A stretch of 64,000 bases of DNA from Trifolium pratense (Eukaryota > Streptophyta > Magnoliopsida > Fabales > Fabaceae): contig NC_060059.1 of assembly GCF_020283565.1 (NCBI RefSeq), positions 38,618,338-38,682,337 of the forward strand, written 5' to 3'. This document shows, piece by piece, positions 43,095-60,096 of this stretch. Within the stretch, counting starts at the first letter, position 1, and each line of letters starts with the position of its first letter. The notes below the pieces were generated by a model that did no database searches, was not told the DNA's origin, and saw only the letters and a program-made list of their open reading frames with translations. A program made the translations under genes and the position numbers.

Positions 43095-43690
43095 GTTCGG
43101 CTGAAAGGATACAAATTTTCATGTAAGCAAAATTTTCATGTTCGGATCTAAGGAATGACCTGAATTAGGGACAAGTATAACCCGTCCCAACCCCTACAAT
43201 AAACCTGTTAAGGCTTTTCGTACGTTACAAATCAAATTCTCATCACAGTTTATAAGCACCACAAATCAAAATTTAATCCAACCCAAGTACAGTATCATTC
43301 ACCTTCTTTATTCAATTTTCATTTCAACCAATTTCATTCTTCATTTCTCAAGCAAATTAAAATAAAATATTCAACTCAAAACAAAATAAAAACAACTTAT
43401 AAAAAATCCTAAACACAAACAATCCATCCAGAATACCACACAGCTCATTCTACCATTCTTGAATCATACTATTATCTGACATTCATGTACCTTCACATCA
43501 CAATTCTCCCAAAATCAAACAGCAATAAACCCTAATCGGTAACCAAAATTCATCCAATCAATTTTCATTATCCAAGTAAAATCCATAAACAAAGCAAAAT
43601 CAACAATATCCATAATTTTCGTAGCTCAACTATCATAAAGTGAGACACAAATGTACCTTAGAGAGCAAGAATGCTCCCAAGTTTGCGACG
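43095..43690 (-). repeat. duplicated 5' flank of PKL
   Basis: Corresponds to 38745-39215 upstream of the intact gene (shared AACCAAGTACAGTATCA, TTCTCAAGCAAA, CAATTCTCCCAAAATCAAAC and GTACCTTAGAGAGC). This shows that promoter-proximal DNA was duplicated together with the gene. Confidence 0.8.
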
Positions 43691-43902
43691 CGGGAGTGTT
43701 TGAATTTGAAGAAATGGTGAAATGTCATGCAAGCATATGATAAAATAAAGATATTATTCTATCCAAAATAAATATACTATTGACTAAAATAAATGAAATA
43801 CTCTATTTAGTCAAAAATAAATAAAATTAATACTCTATTAATTAAATAATATGATATTATTCTTATTATGGATAACTCTAATGGGGGAAAACAAAAAAAA
43901 AT

Positions 43903-44245
43903 TATTATAATTTGTGAGGTCTATACTCAACCACAAAAGTTAGCTTAAGAGTTGAGGTTTGCACTACACTTATAAAGGCTATCTATGTCATATCTCTAGC
44001 CAATGTGGGACTTCTAACACACCCCCTCACGTCCAGAACTGAACAAGCTGGAACGTGGAATCAACGGTCCAAATATGAGAGGTCTCCACAACAAACAACA
44101 AATAGATCTAGGATAGGCTCTGATACCATATTAGAATTTGTGAGGCTTATACTCAACCACAAAAGCTAGCTTAAGAGTTGAAGTTTGCACTACACTTATA
44201 AAGGCTATCTATGTCATATCTCTAGTCAATGTGAGACTTCTAACA
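43903..44245 (-). mobile_element. complete TRIM retrotransposon, 343 bp
   Basis: Two 117-bp LTRs (44129-44245 as 5' LTR and 43903-44019 as 3' LTR in minus orientation). Each starts TGTTAGAAGTC on the minus strand; the 5' LTR ends ATTCTAATA and the 3' LTR ends with the variant ATTATAATA. Directly inside the 5' LTR is the initiator tRNA-Met primer site TGGTATCAGAGCC (complement at 44116-44128). A purine tract (AGGGGGTG, complement at about 44019-44026) precedes the 3' LTR. The 96-bp interior has no coding capacity. This matches the TRIM class (terminal-repeat retrotransposon in miniature). Confidence 0.92.
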
Positions 44246-44249
44246 AACA

Positions 44250-45008
44250 GCTCTTTTTTATTTTTTTTATAAAAAAGGATTTAGAGGGAAAAGTAAATTT
44301 TCCTAATTTTGAAAGGGTATTACCATGAATTTTTTAATTTTGGTTTGAATATAGTTTTTTTTCTCTTTCAAGTTATATAGTGGCTAGAATTTCATCCTTT
44401 AAGGTGAATAAATGAGAGTATCTCAATCCCTATTATATCTTTGCAAGCTAAGCAATGCTTCACGAGGACGGTTTGAATACAATATATTTTTTGTCTAGTA
44501 GCTAGAAATTCAACTTTAAAAGAAAATATATGTGAAGTGTGTGGGGTTCGAACCCAACTTTACACATATAGTGCAATATTTGAATACAGTAGCTTAGTTA
44601 TCGTGAATTGTGATCCTATTTACGACCTACTCCTTCGAAATAGTGCCGCATGTTAAGGTTTTGGATTGGACACGTACTATATAATATACCTCATGGTTCT
44701 GACATGGAGAGCACTGTAGTCTGTAGAAAGAAAGAAAAGAACCCTCGCAGCATGTCACGCTATTTGTGAACACACCCACCGTAACACAGATACAACCCTC
44801 AATAAATTTCACCTGATTCAGCGTCACTATGGGTCCCCCACCGTCAAAATCTCATAATATGCGGGTCCCACAAGAAACTTCCCTAATCAACGGTATTAGC
44901 TGGCCGGCTGTAGTAACGACAAAATTTACACACCACATCACATATCTACTGCATATACACCACGTGGCCTCTTTCAAGGATTGTTCTTCCTTTTTACCGT
45001 ACTAGTCT
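44250..45008. other. intergenic with repeat scraps
   Basis: Holds the third copy of the dispersed AGAGGGA block (44250-44345) and a minus-strand SINE at 44487-44590. The remaining part (44600-45000) is of ordinary composition with no supported gene. Confidence 0.45.
44487..44590 (-). mobile_element. tRNA-derived SINE fragment
   Basis: Reads as the complement of the SINE at 30073-30204: GTCTAGTAGCTAGAAATTC, then GGGGTTCGAACCC (near 44540) and ACACATATAGTG. The A-box end is missing or decayed. Confidence 0.55.
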
Positions 45009-45327
45009 TTAATATAAGAAAACATTCACTTTTAAAGATATCCAAACATTAATGTATTTAGACTATACAATAGAATAGATATATCAATAATTTTTTTACC
45101 CAAACAAATTTAATTGATATCATTAACTAATAAATGTTTAATACATAAGGAAATAATCTCAAATATATTAAAACTAACCTAAACATTGGCTGCCCTAGCA
45201 AGAGTATGAGCAACCAAATTCGTTTGTTTCTTAATAAACTTAACCTCAAAGTTTACATAAGAAAATGACATGAGAAAATATATCAATATTTTAATGTATT
45301 TAAAAAGTGAATATTTTCTTATATTAA
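45009..45327. mobile_element. MITE-like inverted-repeat element containing a LINE fragment
   Basis: TTAATATAAGAAAA (45009-45022) and its complement TTTTCTTATATTAA (45314-45327) bound the segment. ATTCACTTTT continues the left arm and is matched by its complement at the right. Inside, the minus strand (about 45258-45180) encodes VNFEVKFIKKQTNLVAHTLA, then RAANV and a stop, a plant LINE RNase H-like C-terminal motif. It looks like a composite or nested insertion. Confidence 0.6.
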
Positions 45328-46188
45328 GGATCGAATGTAGTTTTTTTTTTTTTTTACAAAATTTATAAATTTTAGAAATTATAGTTTTTTTTTAATAAAT
45401 AACAGTAATAATTTTTTTGAAGATTAAATAAGTTGTTAGTGCCTATAAATATCTTGGACATAATTTTCACAGTTTTATTAATAAATTAGTAAATTTACAT
45501 CTCTCAAATATTTGTCACAATTTTGACTAAACGTAAAAATTCATATTTCATTCCTCCCTTATTTTAAGAAGATTAAACTTTTGCAAGAGTTTTTTTTTTG
45601 GTATAAAAGAGTGCCAAAGCCTAAAAAAACACTAAAAAATTAAACGAATATTCATGGACATGTAAATCCCAGATATTTCGTAAAAAAGAAGTCTCTGAAT
45701 CTCTTTGAGGAAAGACTCAATAAAATGAACACTAAAATAACTTAGAGAGTAACTAAAATTAGCAAGTCAATCGACGCTCCAATAATGTACTAAACATGAC
45801 AACGGAAAAAATTAAAATGTTGAATGATACACAAAGCTTACTAAAAAATTGTGAGACCAAAAAACTTACTAAAAAATTTATAGAGCTAAAAATAAAATTT
45901 GAAATATTTATAGTTACAAAAAACTTATTTAACCCTTTCTTATAATTATTAACACGTTAAGATACAATTTATTTAATAAAAATGCTACATGTTTTCTTTA
46001 GCAATATTTTTTTATCAAGTTATTTCGTAGTTAGAATTTTACTTTTTTTGTAAACAAGTGGAATATAAAGGATTTAAACTTCAACTCTGATGTTTAAAAT
46101 GCAATGTTCTTATTAATTGAACTAAATTTAGAGCTACTAGCAAAATTTATTTATATATGTGAAAAACACATTTTCATGGAAATATAAT
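45328..46188. other. intergenic, nothing recognised
   Basis: AT-rich DNA with no supported feature. Confidence 0.5.
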
Positions 46189-46782
46189 AAAATCGGTGCA
46201 TGTTTCTCTCTTAACTTTGTATAACCCCCTTTTTTTTTTTTCTCTCATCTCCTAAGTTCTAACCCTAGCCGTCACCTTTTTTCTTCTTCTTAATTTATCA
46301 AAGAGGGGTGATTTCAGGTCAAATCTTGACCTAAAATCACCCCTCCAAATTGTTTTTTCTTTCTCGTTGTTAAATAAGTGTGATTTTTCACACATTTGTT
46401 TGGTTTTGTGTTATTTGTTATCCCGTCCTTGTGCGGTTGCCGTCTCTATGCGGTGTATTTTGTTTTCCCGTCTTTGTGCGGTGTTTATTTGTTTCAGGTT
46501 GAAGGATTAGATCCGATCAAGTACAAATTTATCCAATGTCGACTTTTGTGTCATCAACGCTGCAGATCTGGGGGCATGGACATTCTAGACACTTCAATAT
46601 AGTCATATATGTAGGCTTATGTAATTTGCCGTTTTATGCTATTAACATGGATGCTGTGAGTTTGTTTGCAGATTCATCCTTTTTGTTTTTAGCAAATTTG
46701 AATTTGTATTACATCGATGTACTCTATCAGTTTGAATGAATGAATATCCTTTATTTTTAGTAAAAAAAAAAAAATCGGTGCA
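46189..46782 (+). mobile_element. poly(A)-tailed retroposon with 12-bp target duplication
   Basis: The element spans 46201-46770, starting TGTTTCTCTC and ending in poly(A). It is flanked by perfect AAAATCGGTGCA direct repeats (46189-46200 and 46771-46782). It contains a strong hairpin at about 46303-46348 (GAGGGGTGATTT ... AAATCACCCCTC with GGTCAA/TTGACC inside) and C/T-rich, leader-like sequence near its start. Two short overlapping frames (46396-46602 and 46536-46739) have no motif. It is either a non-autonomous LINE-driven element or a retrocopy of a cellular transcript. Confidence 0.82.
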
Positions 46783-47127
46783 AAAGACAAACTATCTTAG
46801 AGAAAATCAAAGAAATATTCCACTAGAGAAAAACAATTGATCAGTTTTGAATTTTGTTTGTTTCATTACGCATCATCCCATGATCGAATATTTACAAAGT
46901 GAATGTTTATCAACAAACTTTATTTAGTTTAAGTATTTGACACAATGCATATGTAACACTTTACAGTATGTTGATGTAGATCAATGGCGCGCTAGAATAA
47001 ACGGTTAATTAAGAGTTTACATTTAAAAAATATAAGCTTGAAAATATGTCCAGAAGATCATATAAAATTATGATTTTACAAAGTTCGAGTTACACTCAAA
47101 TAAATTCTTTTGATAATATAAAAAAAA

Positions 47128-47960
47128 AATCATGGACATTTACTATCAAGTTTTTGAATCAAATCTTAAATGTTTAATCACACTAATATATTTACCAAGG
47201 TTGTCAGAACCGGACCGGTCATCGAACCGGCGAGCTCACCGGTTCAAGGTTCAATTGGTCGGACCGGGTTCAATCGGGGTCAAACCGTTTTTAATTAAAT
47301 ATATATTTTAATTAATATATAAATAAAAATATATGAATAATTGCTCAATATTTTATAATTTAACACATTAAAAAGATAAAATATCACAAGTCAAAATAAA
47401 ATAAAATTTATAATTCAAACCAAATGAAGAATAGATGAAAAACAAAAATCTTTCCTATTCCTACGACGTCGTTGTTTTGTTTCATTTTTTTAAAAAAAAA
47501 AAAAAAAAGTTAAAACGACGTCGTTTGCCCTATTTTTTTTTAAAAAAAAAAAAAAAATCTGCCAAACCGTTTGAACCGCCCGGCCGGTTCACCGGTTCGA
47601 CCCCGGTTCAAGCGGTTTTTTGCCAGTCGGTTTCATATCCGGTTTTTGCTCAAAACCAAACCGTTTTCATGACCGGTTCACGGTCCGACCGGTCCGACCG
47701 GCCGATCCGGTCCGGTTTTGATAACCTTGATATTTACATAGGCATAATCGCACAATTAATTTCACTTCTTAATTTGTGTGGGAAGGATAATATCAAAAAC
47801 AAAATTCATGGACATTCATTATCAAGTTACTTGAATTATTATAGTACGTCATAAATGTTTGATCACACTAATATAGTATTTACATAGGTACAATGATACA
47901 ATTAATTTCACTCCTTAATTTGTGTGAAATGGTCAAAACGACACTCAATTGACAGAAATA
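47128..47960 (+). repeat. direct repeat (about 145 bp) upstream of the ARM-repeat gene
   Basis: Shared motifs CATGGACATT, ATCAAGTT, AAATGTTTGATCACACTAAT and TTAATTTCACTTCTTAATTTG occur in two copies. Copy 1 is split by a MITE (47128-47195 plus 47738-47800). Copy 2 lies at about 47803-47945. Copy 2 has no MITE and so supplies the empty site (CTAATATAGTATTTACATAGG). Confidence 0.75.
47188..47737. mobile_element. hAT-type MITE (CCGG-rich) with 8-bp target duplication
   Basis: The element spans 47196-47729 (534 bp). It starts CAAGGTTGTCAGAACCGG and ends with the complement of CAAGGTTATCAAAACCGG. It is flanked by perfect ATATTTAC repeats (47188-47195 and 47730-47737). The arms are rich in CCGGTTC/GAACCGG. 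The centre holds two ACGACGTCGT palindromes around T and A runs. The open frame across it (47435-47854) is spurious. Confidence 0.9.
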
Positions 47961-48092
47961 TCGTAAATTATTGCAGGAATTGAGGTTTCAACCCTGCTAC
48001 TCTCACTTTTTCACCTTAAAAGACGAAATAATACTGAGTATAATGCACAGTGCACATTCACACATAGAGCCACACGCAATACGACTCACCAA

Positions 48093-48100
48093 TATATAAA
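48093..48100 (+). promoter_or_regulatory. putative TATA box of the ARM-repeat gene
   Basis: TATATAAA lies 88 bases before the ATG at 48188, followed by a CT-rich leader (ACACTCTCTCTTCTCTCC), a typical plant arrangement. Confidence 0.55.
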
Positions 48101-48187
48101 TACTCAAAAACGTGTACTTAACGGTCCTTTTGCACTTTAAGCACAAAACACACACTCTCTCTTCTCTCCAATGTAGGTCGCCGGAAA

Positions 48188-50141
48188 ATGGCTAAATATC
48201 ACCGGAACAACGTCGGAAACCTCGTTCTCGGCCACCACCACCACAACTCCACTAAAACACCGACATTCTCCAGTCACTTCCGCTTATGGAACTCTCTCTC
48301 CATCGCTTCCCTCCGTCGTATCATCCTCGACGCCGTCAGCTGCGGTGCTAGCTCCCGCTACAATCACCGCCGACGAAGCAACATCGACGAATATGAAACC
48401 GAAGACTTCTCTTCAGCAACGAGATCAGATTCATCTTCTTCCTTCGATAAACGGAAACAAAAACAGGAAAATCAAAGCTATAAACCGAATGCAAAATCGG
48501 AGAAACTTTCCGATCTTCTGAACATAGCGGAGATGGAAACAGAAGCGGAGGCGAAGAAGAAAGAAGAAGCGTTAGAAGAACTGAAGAGACTCGTGAAGGA
48601 TTTGCACAACGAAGAAGATTCAGTTAAACGGCGAGAAGCTGCAACCACCGTGAGAATGCTCGCTAAGGAGAATTTGGAAGTTCGTGAAACTCTCGCTATG
48701 CTCGGAGCGATTCCGCCTCTCGTCACAATGCTTGATTCACAAGAAGTTGATTCTCAGATCGCTTCACTCTATGCATTGCTCAATCTCGGAATCGGAAACG
48801 ATGCGTGAGAATTTCCAATCCTTCTCTAATTTTTTTATTAATTTTTGTGGTTAGGTTTAATTTTTATGATTCATTATTGATTACTAGTAAAAACATGTAT
48901 TATTTTTTGTTCAATTTGCTTTTTCTGTGTGTTAAGTTAATTTTGGTGGCTAATTAGTATTGATTAAGTCGTTTTCATTCATTAATTAATTGATTATGAT
49001 TATTCTCTTGTATTTAATTGTTAAAATGACAAGCATGTGATTTTAATTTTGGTAGCTAGCATTTGTTTTCATTATTAAAGATGTACTGTTTTAGAATAAT
49101 TATTATTTTTAATGGTTAATGCATGATGAATGATGTGTTTCTTGCATGTGTATGATTGTGATTTTCTAATAATGAGAATAATTCTAATTTTTTTTTATTG
49201 TTAACAGAAATAAAGCAGCCATTGTTAAAGTTGGTTCTGTTCATAAGATGCTTAAGCTTATTGAATCTTCGGATGGTATTGATTCTGCGGTTTCTGAAGC
49301 GATTGTTGCGAATTTTCTTGGATTAAGTGCTTTGGATTCGAATAAACCGATAATTGGATCTTCTGCTGCAATACCGTTTTTAGTTAGAACCCTTCAGAGT
49401 TTAGATAAGAAAAGGAGTAGAAATCAAGTTAAGCAAGATGCTCTTAGAGCACTTTACAATCTTTCGATCTTCCCAGCCAATATTCCATTCATTTTGGAAA
49501 CTGATTTGGTACCGTTTTTGATAAACTCGATTGGCGACATGGAAGTGACCGAAAGAAACCTCTCGATCCTTAGCAACTTGGTATCGACTAGAGCGGGTAG
49601 AAAGGCGATAAGTAGTGTTCCTGATGCATTTCCTATCTTGGTGGATGTGTTGAATTGGACGGATTCGCCTGAATGCCAGGAAAAGGTTTCGTACATTTTG
49701 ATGGTTATGTCGCATAAATCTTATGGTGACAAGCAGGCCATGATTGAGGCTGGGATTATGTCGTCGCTCCTTGAGTTGTCGCTTATTGGTACTACTTTGT
49801 CTCAGAATCGGGCGTCAAGACTATTGGAAATTTTGAGAATAGACAAAGGGAAACAGGTTTCTGGGAACTATGGCGGAAGTTTAGGCACAGCTGTCTCCGC
49901 CCCAATTTGCGGAACTTCATCAAGTTCAAAACCAGATGAAGGAGGAGGAAAATCATGCTTGGAAGAGGACGAAGATATGATGAGCGAGGAGAAGAAAGCA
50001 GTGAAACAATTAGTCCAATTAAGTTTACAAAACAACATGAGAAAAATTGTTAAGAGAGCCAATTTGCCGCAAGATATCGTTCCATCAGATCATTTTAAGT
50101 CATTCAGTTCAAGTTCAACTTCAAAGAGCTTACCATTCTGA
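48188..50141 (+). CDS. ARM-repeat protein, U-box-less relative of PUB-type proteins
   Basis: Two exons (48188-48804 and 49208-50141) join in phase at GC|A and give 516 residues. The N-terminus (1-60) is basic with a His cluster (GHHHHNS) and the motif LWNSLSIASLRRIILDAVSC. Residues about 113-145 form a charged helix (ETEAEAKKKEEALEELKRLV). From about 145 to 400 several armadillo repeats are visible, for example REAATTVRMLAKENLEVRET, IPPLVTMLDSQEVDSQIASL and DALRALYNLSI. The C-terminal helix VKQLVQLSLQNNMRKIVKRA is typical of plant ARM proteins resembling U-box E3 ligases. No U-box is present, so ligase activity is not expected; a protein-interaction role is likely. Function is not known to me. 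Confidence 0.9.
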
Positions 50142-57401
<7,260 letters not shown>

Positions 57402-59495
57402 ATGGACACAAGAAAACTAATACCCATTTTAAGGGTTTGTGTGAATTCCAAGTCATTGAAGCAAGGAAAACTCATCCATAACAAAGTTGTAACTTTTGGT
57501 TTACAAAATGATAATTTTTTGTGCAAAAACTTGATTAGTCTATATGTTTCTTGCAATTTGTATGATTATGCAAAACATGTTTTTGATGCCATTGAAAAGC
57601 CTTTTGAGATAACTTTATGGAATAGTCTTATGGCAGGTTATACTAAGAATTATATGTATGTTGAAGCCCTAGGGCTTTTTGATAAGTTGATGCATTATCC
57701 TGATTTGAAACCTGATAGTTATACATACCCTAGTGTTCTTAAAGCTTGCGGTGGGCTTTGTAGGGTTGTGTTAGGGCAAATGATTCATACATGTTTGATT
57801 AAAACTGGTTTAATGATGGACATTGTTGTTGGAAGTTCTGTTGTTGGTATGTATGCTAAATGTAATGCATTTGAGTATGCTGTTCAGATGTTCGATGAAA
57901 TGCCTGATAAGGATGTGGCGTGTTGGAATACAGTGATTTCTTGTTATTATCAAAGTGGGAAATTTGAAGAAGCTTTACGATACTTTGGTATGATGAGGAG
58001 ATTTGGGTTTGTGCCTGATTCGGTTACGGTCACAACTGCTATTTCATCGTGTGCTAGGCTTTTTGATTTGGATAGAGGAAGGGAAATTCATAAGGAGTTG
58101 GTTAATAGTGGGTTTCAGCTGGATTCTTATGTTGGCTCTGCGCTTGTTGACATGTATGGAAAATGTGGTCAATTGGAAATGGCTATAGAGGTTTTCGAGC
58201 AAATGCCTAAAAAGACTGTTGTTGCTTGGAATTCGATGATTTCAGGATATGGTTTCAAAGGTGATTGCTTTTCATGCATTCAACTTTTTAAGAGAATGTA
58301 CAGTGAAGGAGTCAAGCCAACTTTGACTACTTTGAGCAGTATAATAATGGCTTGTTCACGATCAGCGCGACTACTAGAGGGAAAATTTGTTCATGGATAT
58401 ATTATACGAAACAGAATACAGCCTGATGTTTTTATTAATAGCTCACTCATGGATCTGTACATCAAATGTGGAAAGGTTGAGTCAGCTGAAAACATCTTTA
58501 AATTGATACCAAAGACAACGGCAGTTTCTTGGAATGTTATGATTTCGGGATATGTAGCTCAAGGGAAACTTTTTGAAGCCCTTGGCCTCTTCAATGAAAT
58601 GAGACAATCATTTGTTGAACCAGATGCTATTACTTTCACCAGTATTTTAGCAGCTTGTTCGCAACTAGCTGCACTAGAGAAAGGTAAAGAAATTCACAAT
58701 CTGATTGTTGAGAGAAATTTGGGAAACAATGAAGTGGTTATGGGGGCTCTCCTTGATATGTATGCAAAGTGTGGTGCTGTAGATGAAGCATTTGGTGTTT
58801 TCGAATGTTTGCCTGAAAGAGATCTGGTGTCATGGACTTCCATGATTACCGCTTATGGGTCTCATGGTCAGGTGTATGAAGCTTTGGAGCTTTTTGCTAA
58901 AATGCTGGCGTCAAATGTGAAACCCGATAGAGTTACTTTTCTTGCCATATTATCTGCATGTAGCCATGCTGGATTGGTTGACGATGGATTATATCATTTC
59001 AATCAAATGATCAATGTGTACGGTATCAAACCCAGACTTGAACATTATTCATGCTTGATTGCTCTTCTTGGACGTGCTGGAAGATTACATGAAGCTTATG
59101 AGATTCTACAAAGAAACCCTGAAATCAGCAATGATGTTCAGCTGCTAAGCACCTTATTTTCTGCATGCCGTTTACACAAAAATATTGATTTAGGGGTTGA
59201 AATTGCAGAAAAACTTATTGACAAGGATCCTGATGATTCATCAACCTATATCATCTTATCGAATATGTATGCTTCTTTCGGCAAATGGGATGAGGTACGG
59301 ATGGTGAGATCAAAGATGAAAGAGCTTAGATTAAAGAAGAATCCGGGGTGTAGTTGGATTGAGATTAACCAGAAGATCGTGCCTTTTTTTGTTGAAGACA
59401 ATTCACACTATCATCTAGAAGTGATTAATAAGTGCCTTTCATATCTCACTGGTCACATGGAAGATGAGCGTAAACCAAGTGATATATCATTTTGA
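57402..59495 (+). CDS. pentatricopeptide repeat protein, PLS class with E domain
   Basis: Intronless, 697 residues from the Met at 57402 (MDTRKLIPILRVCVNSKSLK). An in-frame ATG at 57363 adds 13 residues, but the downstream start aligns with the N-terminus I recall for the Arabidopsis relative At5g27110. PPR motifs fill the protein, with typical WNSLMAGYTKN, WNTVISCYYQSG, WNSMISGYGFKG, WNVMISGYVAQG and WTSMITAYGSHG segments plus DMYGKCG / DMYAKCG. The C-terminal part (CSHAGLVDDG ... HYSCLIALLGRAGRLHEAYE ... PGCSWIEI) is an E domain. There is no DYW deaminase. Family knowledge: such proteins bind organellar RNA and act mostly in mitochondrial or plastid RNA editing or processing, needing a DYW partner for deamination. 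The target is not predictable by eye, and no clear transit peptide is visible. Confidence 0.95.
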   Translation: MDTRKLIPILRVCVNSKSLKQGKLIHNKVVTFGLQNDNFLCKNLISLYVSCNLYDYAKHVFDAIEKPFEITLWNSLMAGYTKNYMYVEALGLFDKLMHYPDLKPDSYTYPSVLKACGGLCRVVLGQMIHTCLIKTGLMMDIVVGSSVVGMYAKCNAFEYAVQMFDEMPDKDVACWNTVISCYYQSGKFEEALRYFGMMRRFGFVPDSVTVTTAISSCARLFDLDRGREIHKELVNSGFQLDSYVGSALVDMYGKCGQLEMAIEVFEQMPKKTVVAWNSMISGYGFKGDCFSCIQLFKRMYSEGVKPTLTTLSSIIMACSRSARLLEGKFVHGYIIRNRIQPDVFINSSLMDLYIKCGKVESAENIFKLIPKTTAVSWNVMISGYVAQGKLFEALGLFNEMRQSFVEPDAITFTSILAACSQLAALEKGKEIHNLIVERNLGNNEVVMGALLDMYAKCGAVDEAFGVFECLPERDLVSWTSMITAYGSHGQVYEALELFAKMLASNVKPDRVTFLAILSACSHAGLVDDGLYHFNQMINVYGIKPRLEHYSCLIALLGRAGRLHEAYEILQRNPEISNDVQLLSTLFSACRLHKNIDLGVEIAEKLIDKDPDDSSTYIILSNMYASFGKWDEVRMVRSKMKELRLKKNPGCSWIEINQKIVPFFVEDNSHYHLEVINKCLSYLTGHMEDERKPSDISF

Positions 59496-60096
59496 TATTA
59501 AAGCACAACAATTTTACTATCTCAAATTAGTAAAGCAGGATAAGCTTAGAAGATGAACATCATGAGGATCCTAAGACAATGATATTTGGAGCTTGCAACT
59601 GGTCTTTTAATTTAACTTATCAAATCCAAATACACGGGCATGAACATCATCTCGAATTTGTTTTTTTAAAAGAGCAGGTGCGTCTACACATACAAATACA
59701 CGGGCATTGCATAGAGTCTTCTCTCGGTCTATATTGTCGACCAATGTACTAAAGAAGAATAGGTTGAATGTTAAAATGGTAGTCTGGTACGCAATGCTAA
59801 ACAGAAGTTTTTTAACTATAGCAGTATGTTCCTGGACGTAACAAATTAAATTTGTGGCAATATGCCGATATGTACCCATAGAGCCTATTCTGTTCTGACT
59901 TGGGAATCTGTTGGTGATGCAGCTGGGGCTAGTGAGCAAACAAGTCTTACTAGACACAAATCTAGACTCGTTACAGCGGTGCCTAATGGAGACGAGGAGT
60001 TGGAAGAACAAGATTTTGAATTTTTAAGATTAAATTATAAGTCCCGGATGAATTTTTGAACAAAATCCCAAAAAGTAAATCAAATACCTTGTCGTC
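59496..60096. other. 3' flank of the PPR gene with a coding-like scrap
   Basis: Probably includes the 3' untranslated region. From 59862 a plus-strand frame (SVLTWESVGDAAGASEQTSL, then TRHKSRLVTAVPNGDEELEE) has balanced, gene-like composition for about 55 codons. No start context, splice partner or family is recognised. It may be a gene fragment. Confidence 0.4.

Noticed and set aside
47435..47854. 139-codon open frame
   Set aside because: Crosses the hAT MITE boundary and A/T homopolymers; no gene-like composition.
59607..60011. 134-codon minus-strand frame after the PPR gene
   Set aside because: No motif, no start context, overlaps the PPR 3' flank and a better-looking plus-strand frame.
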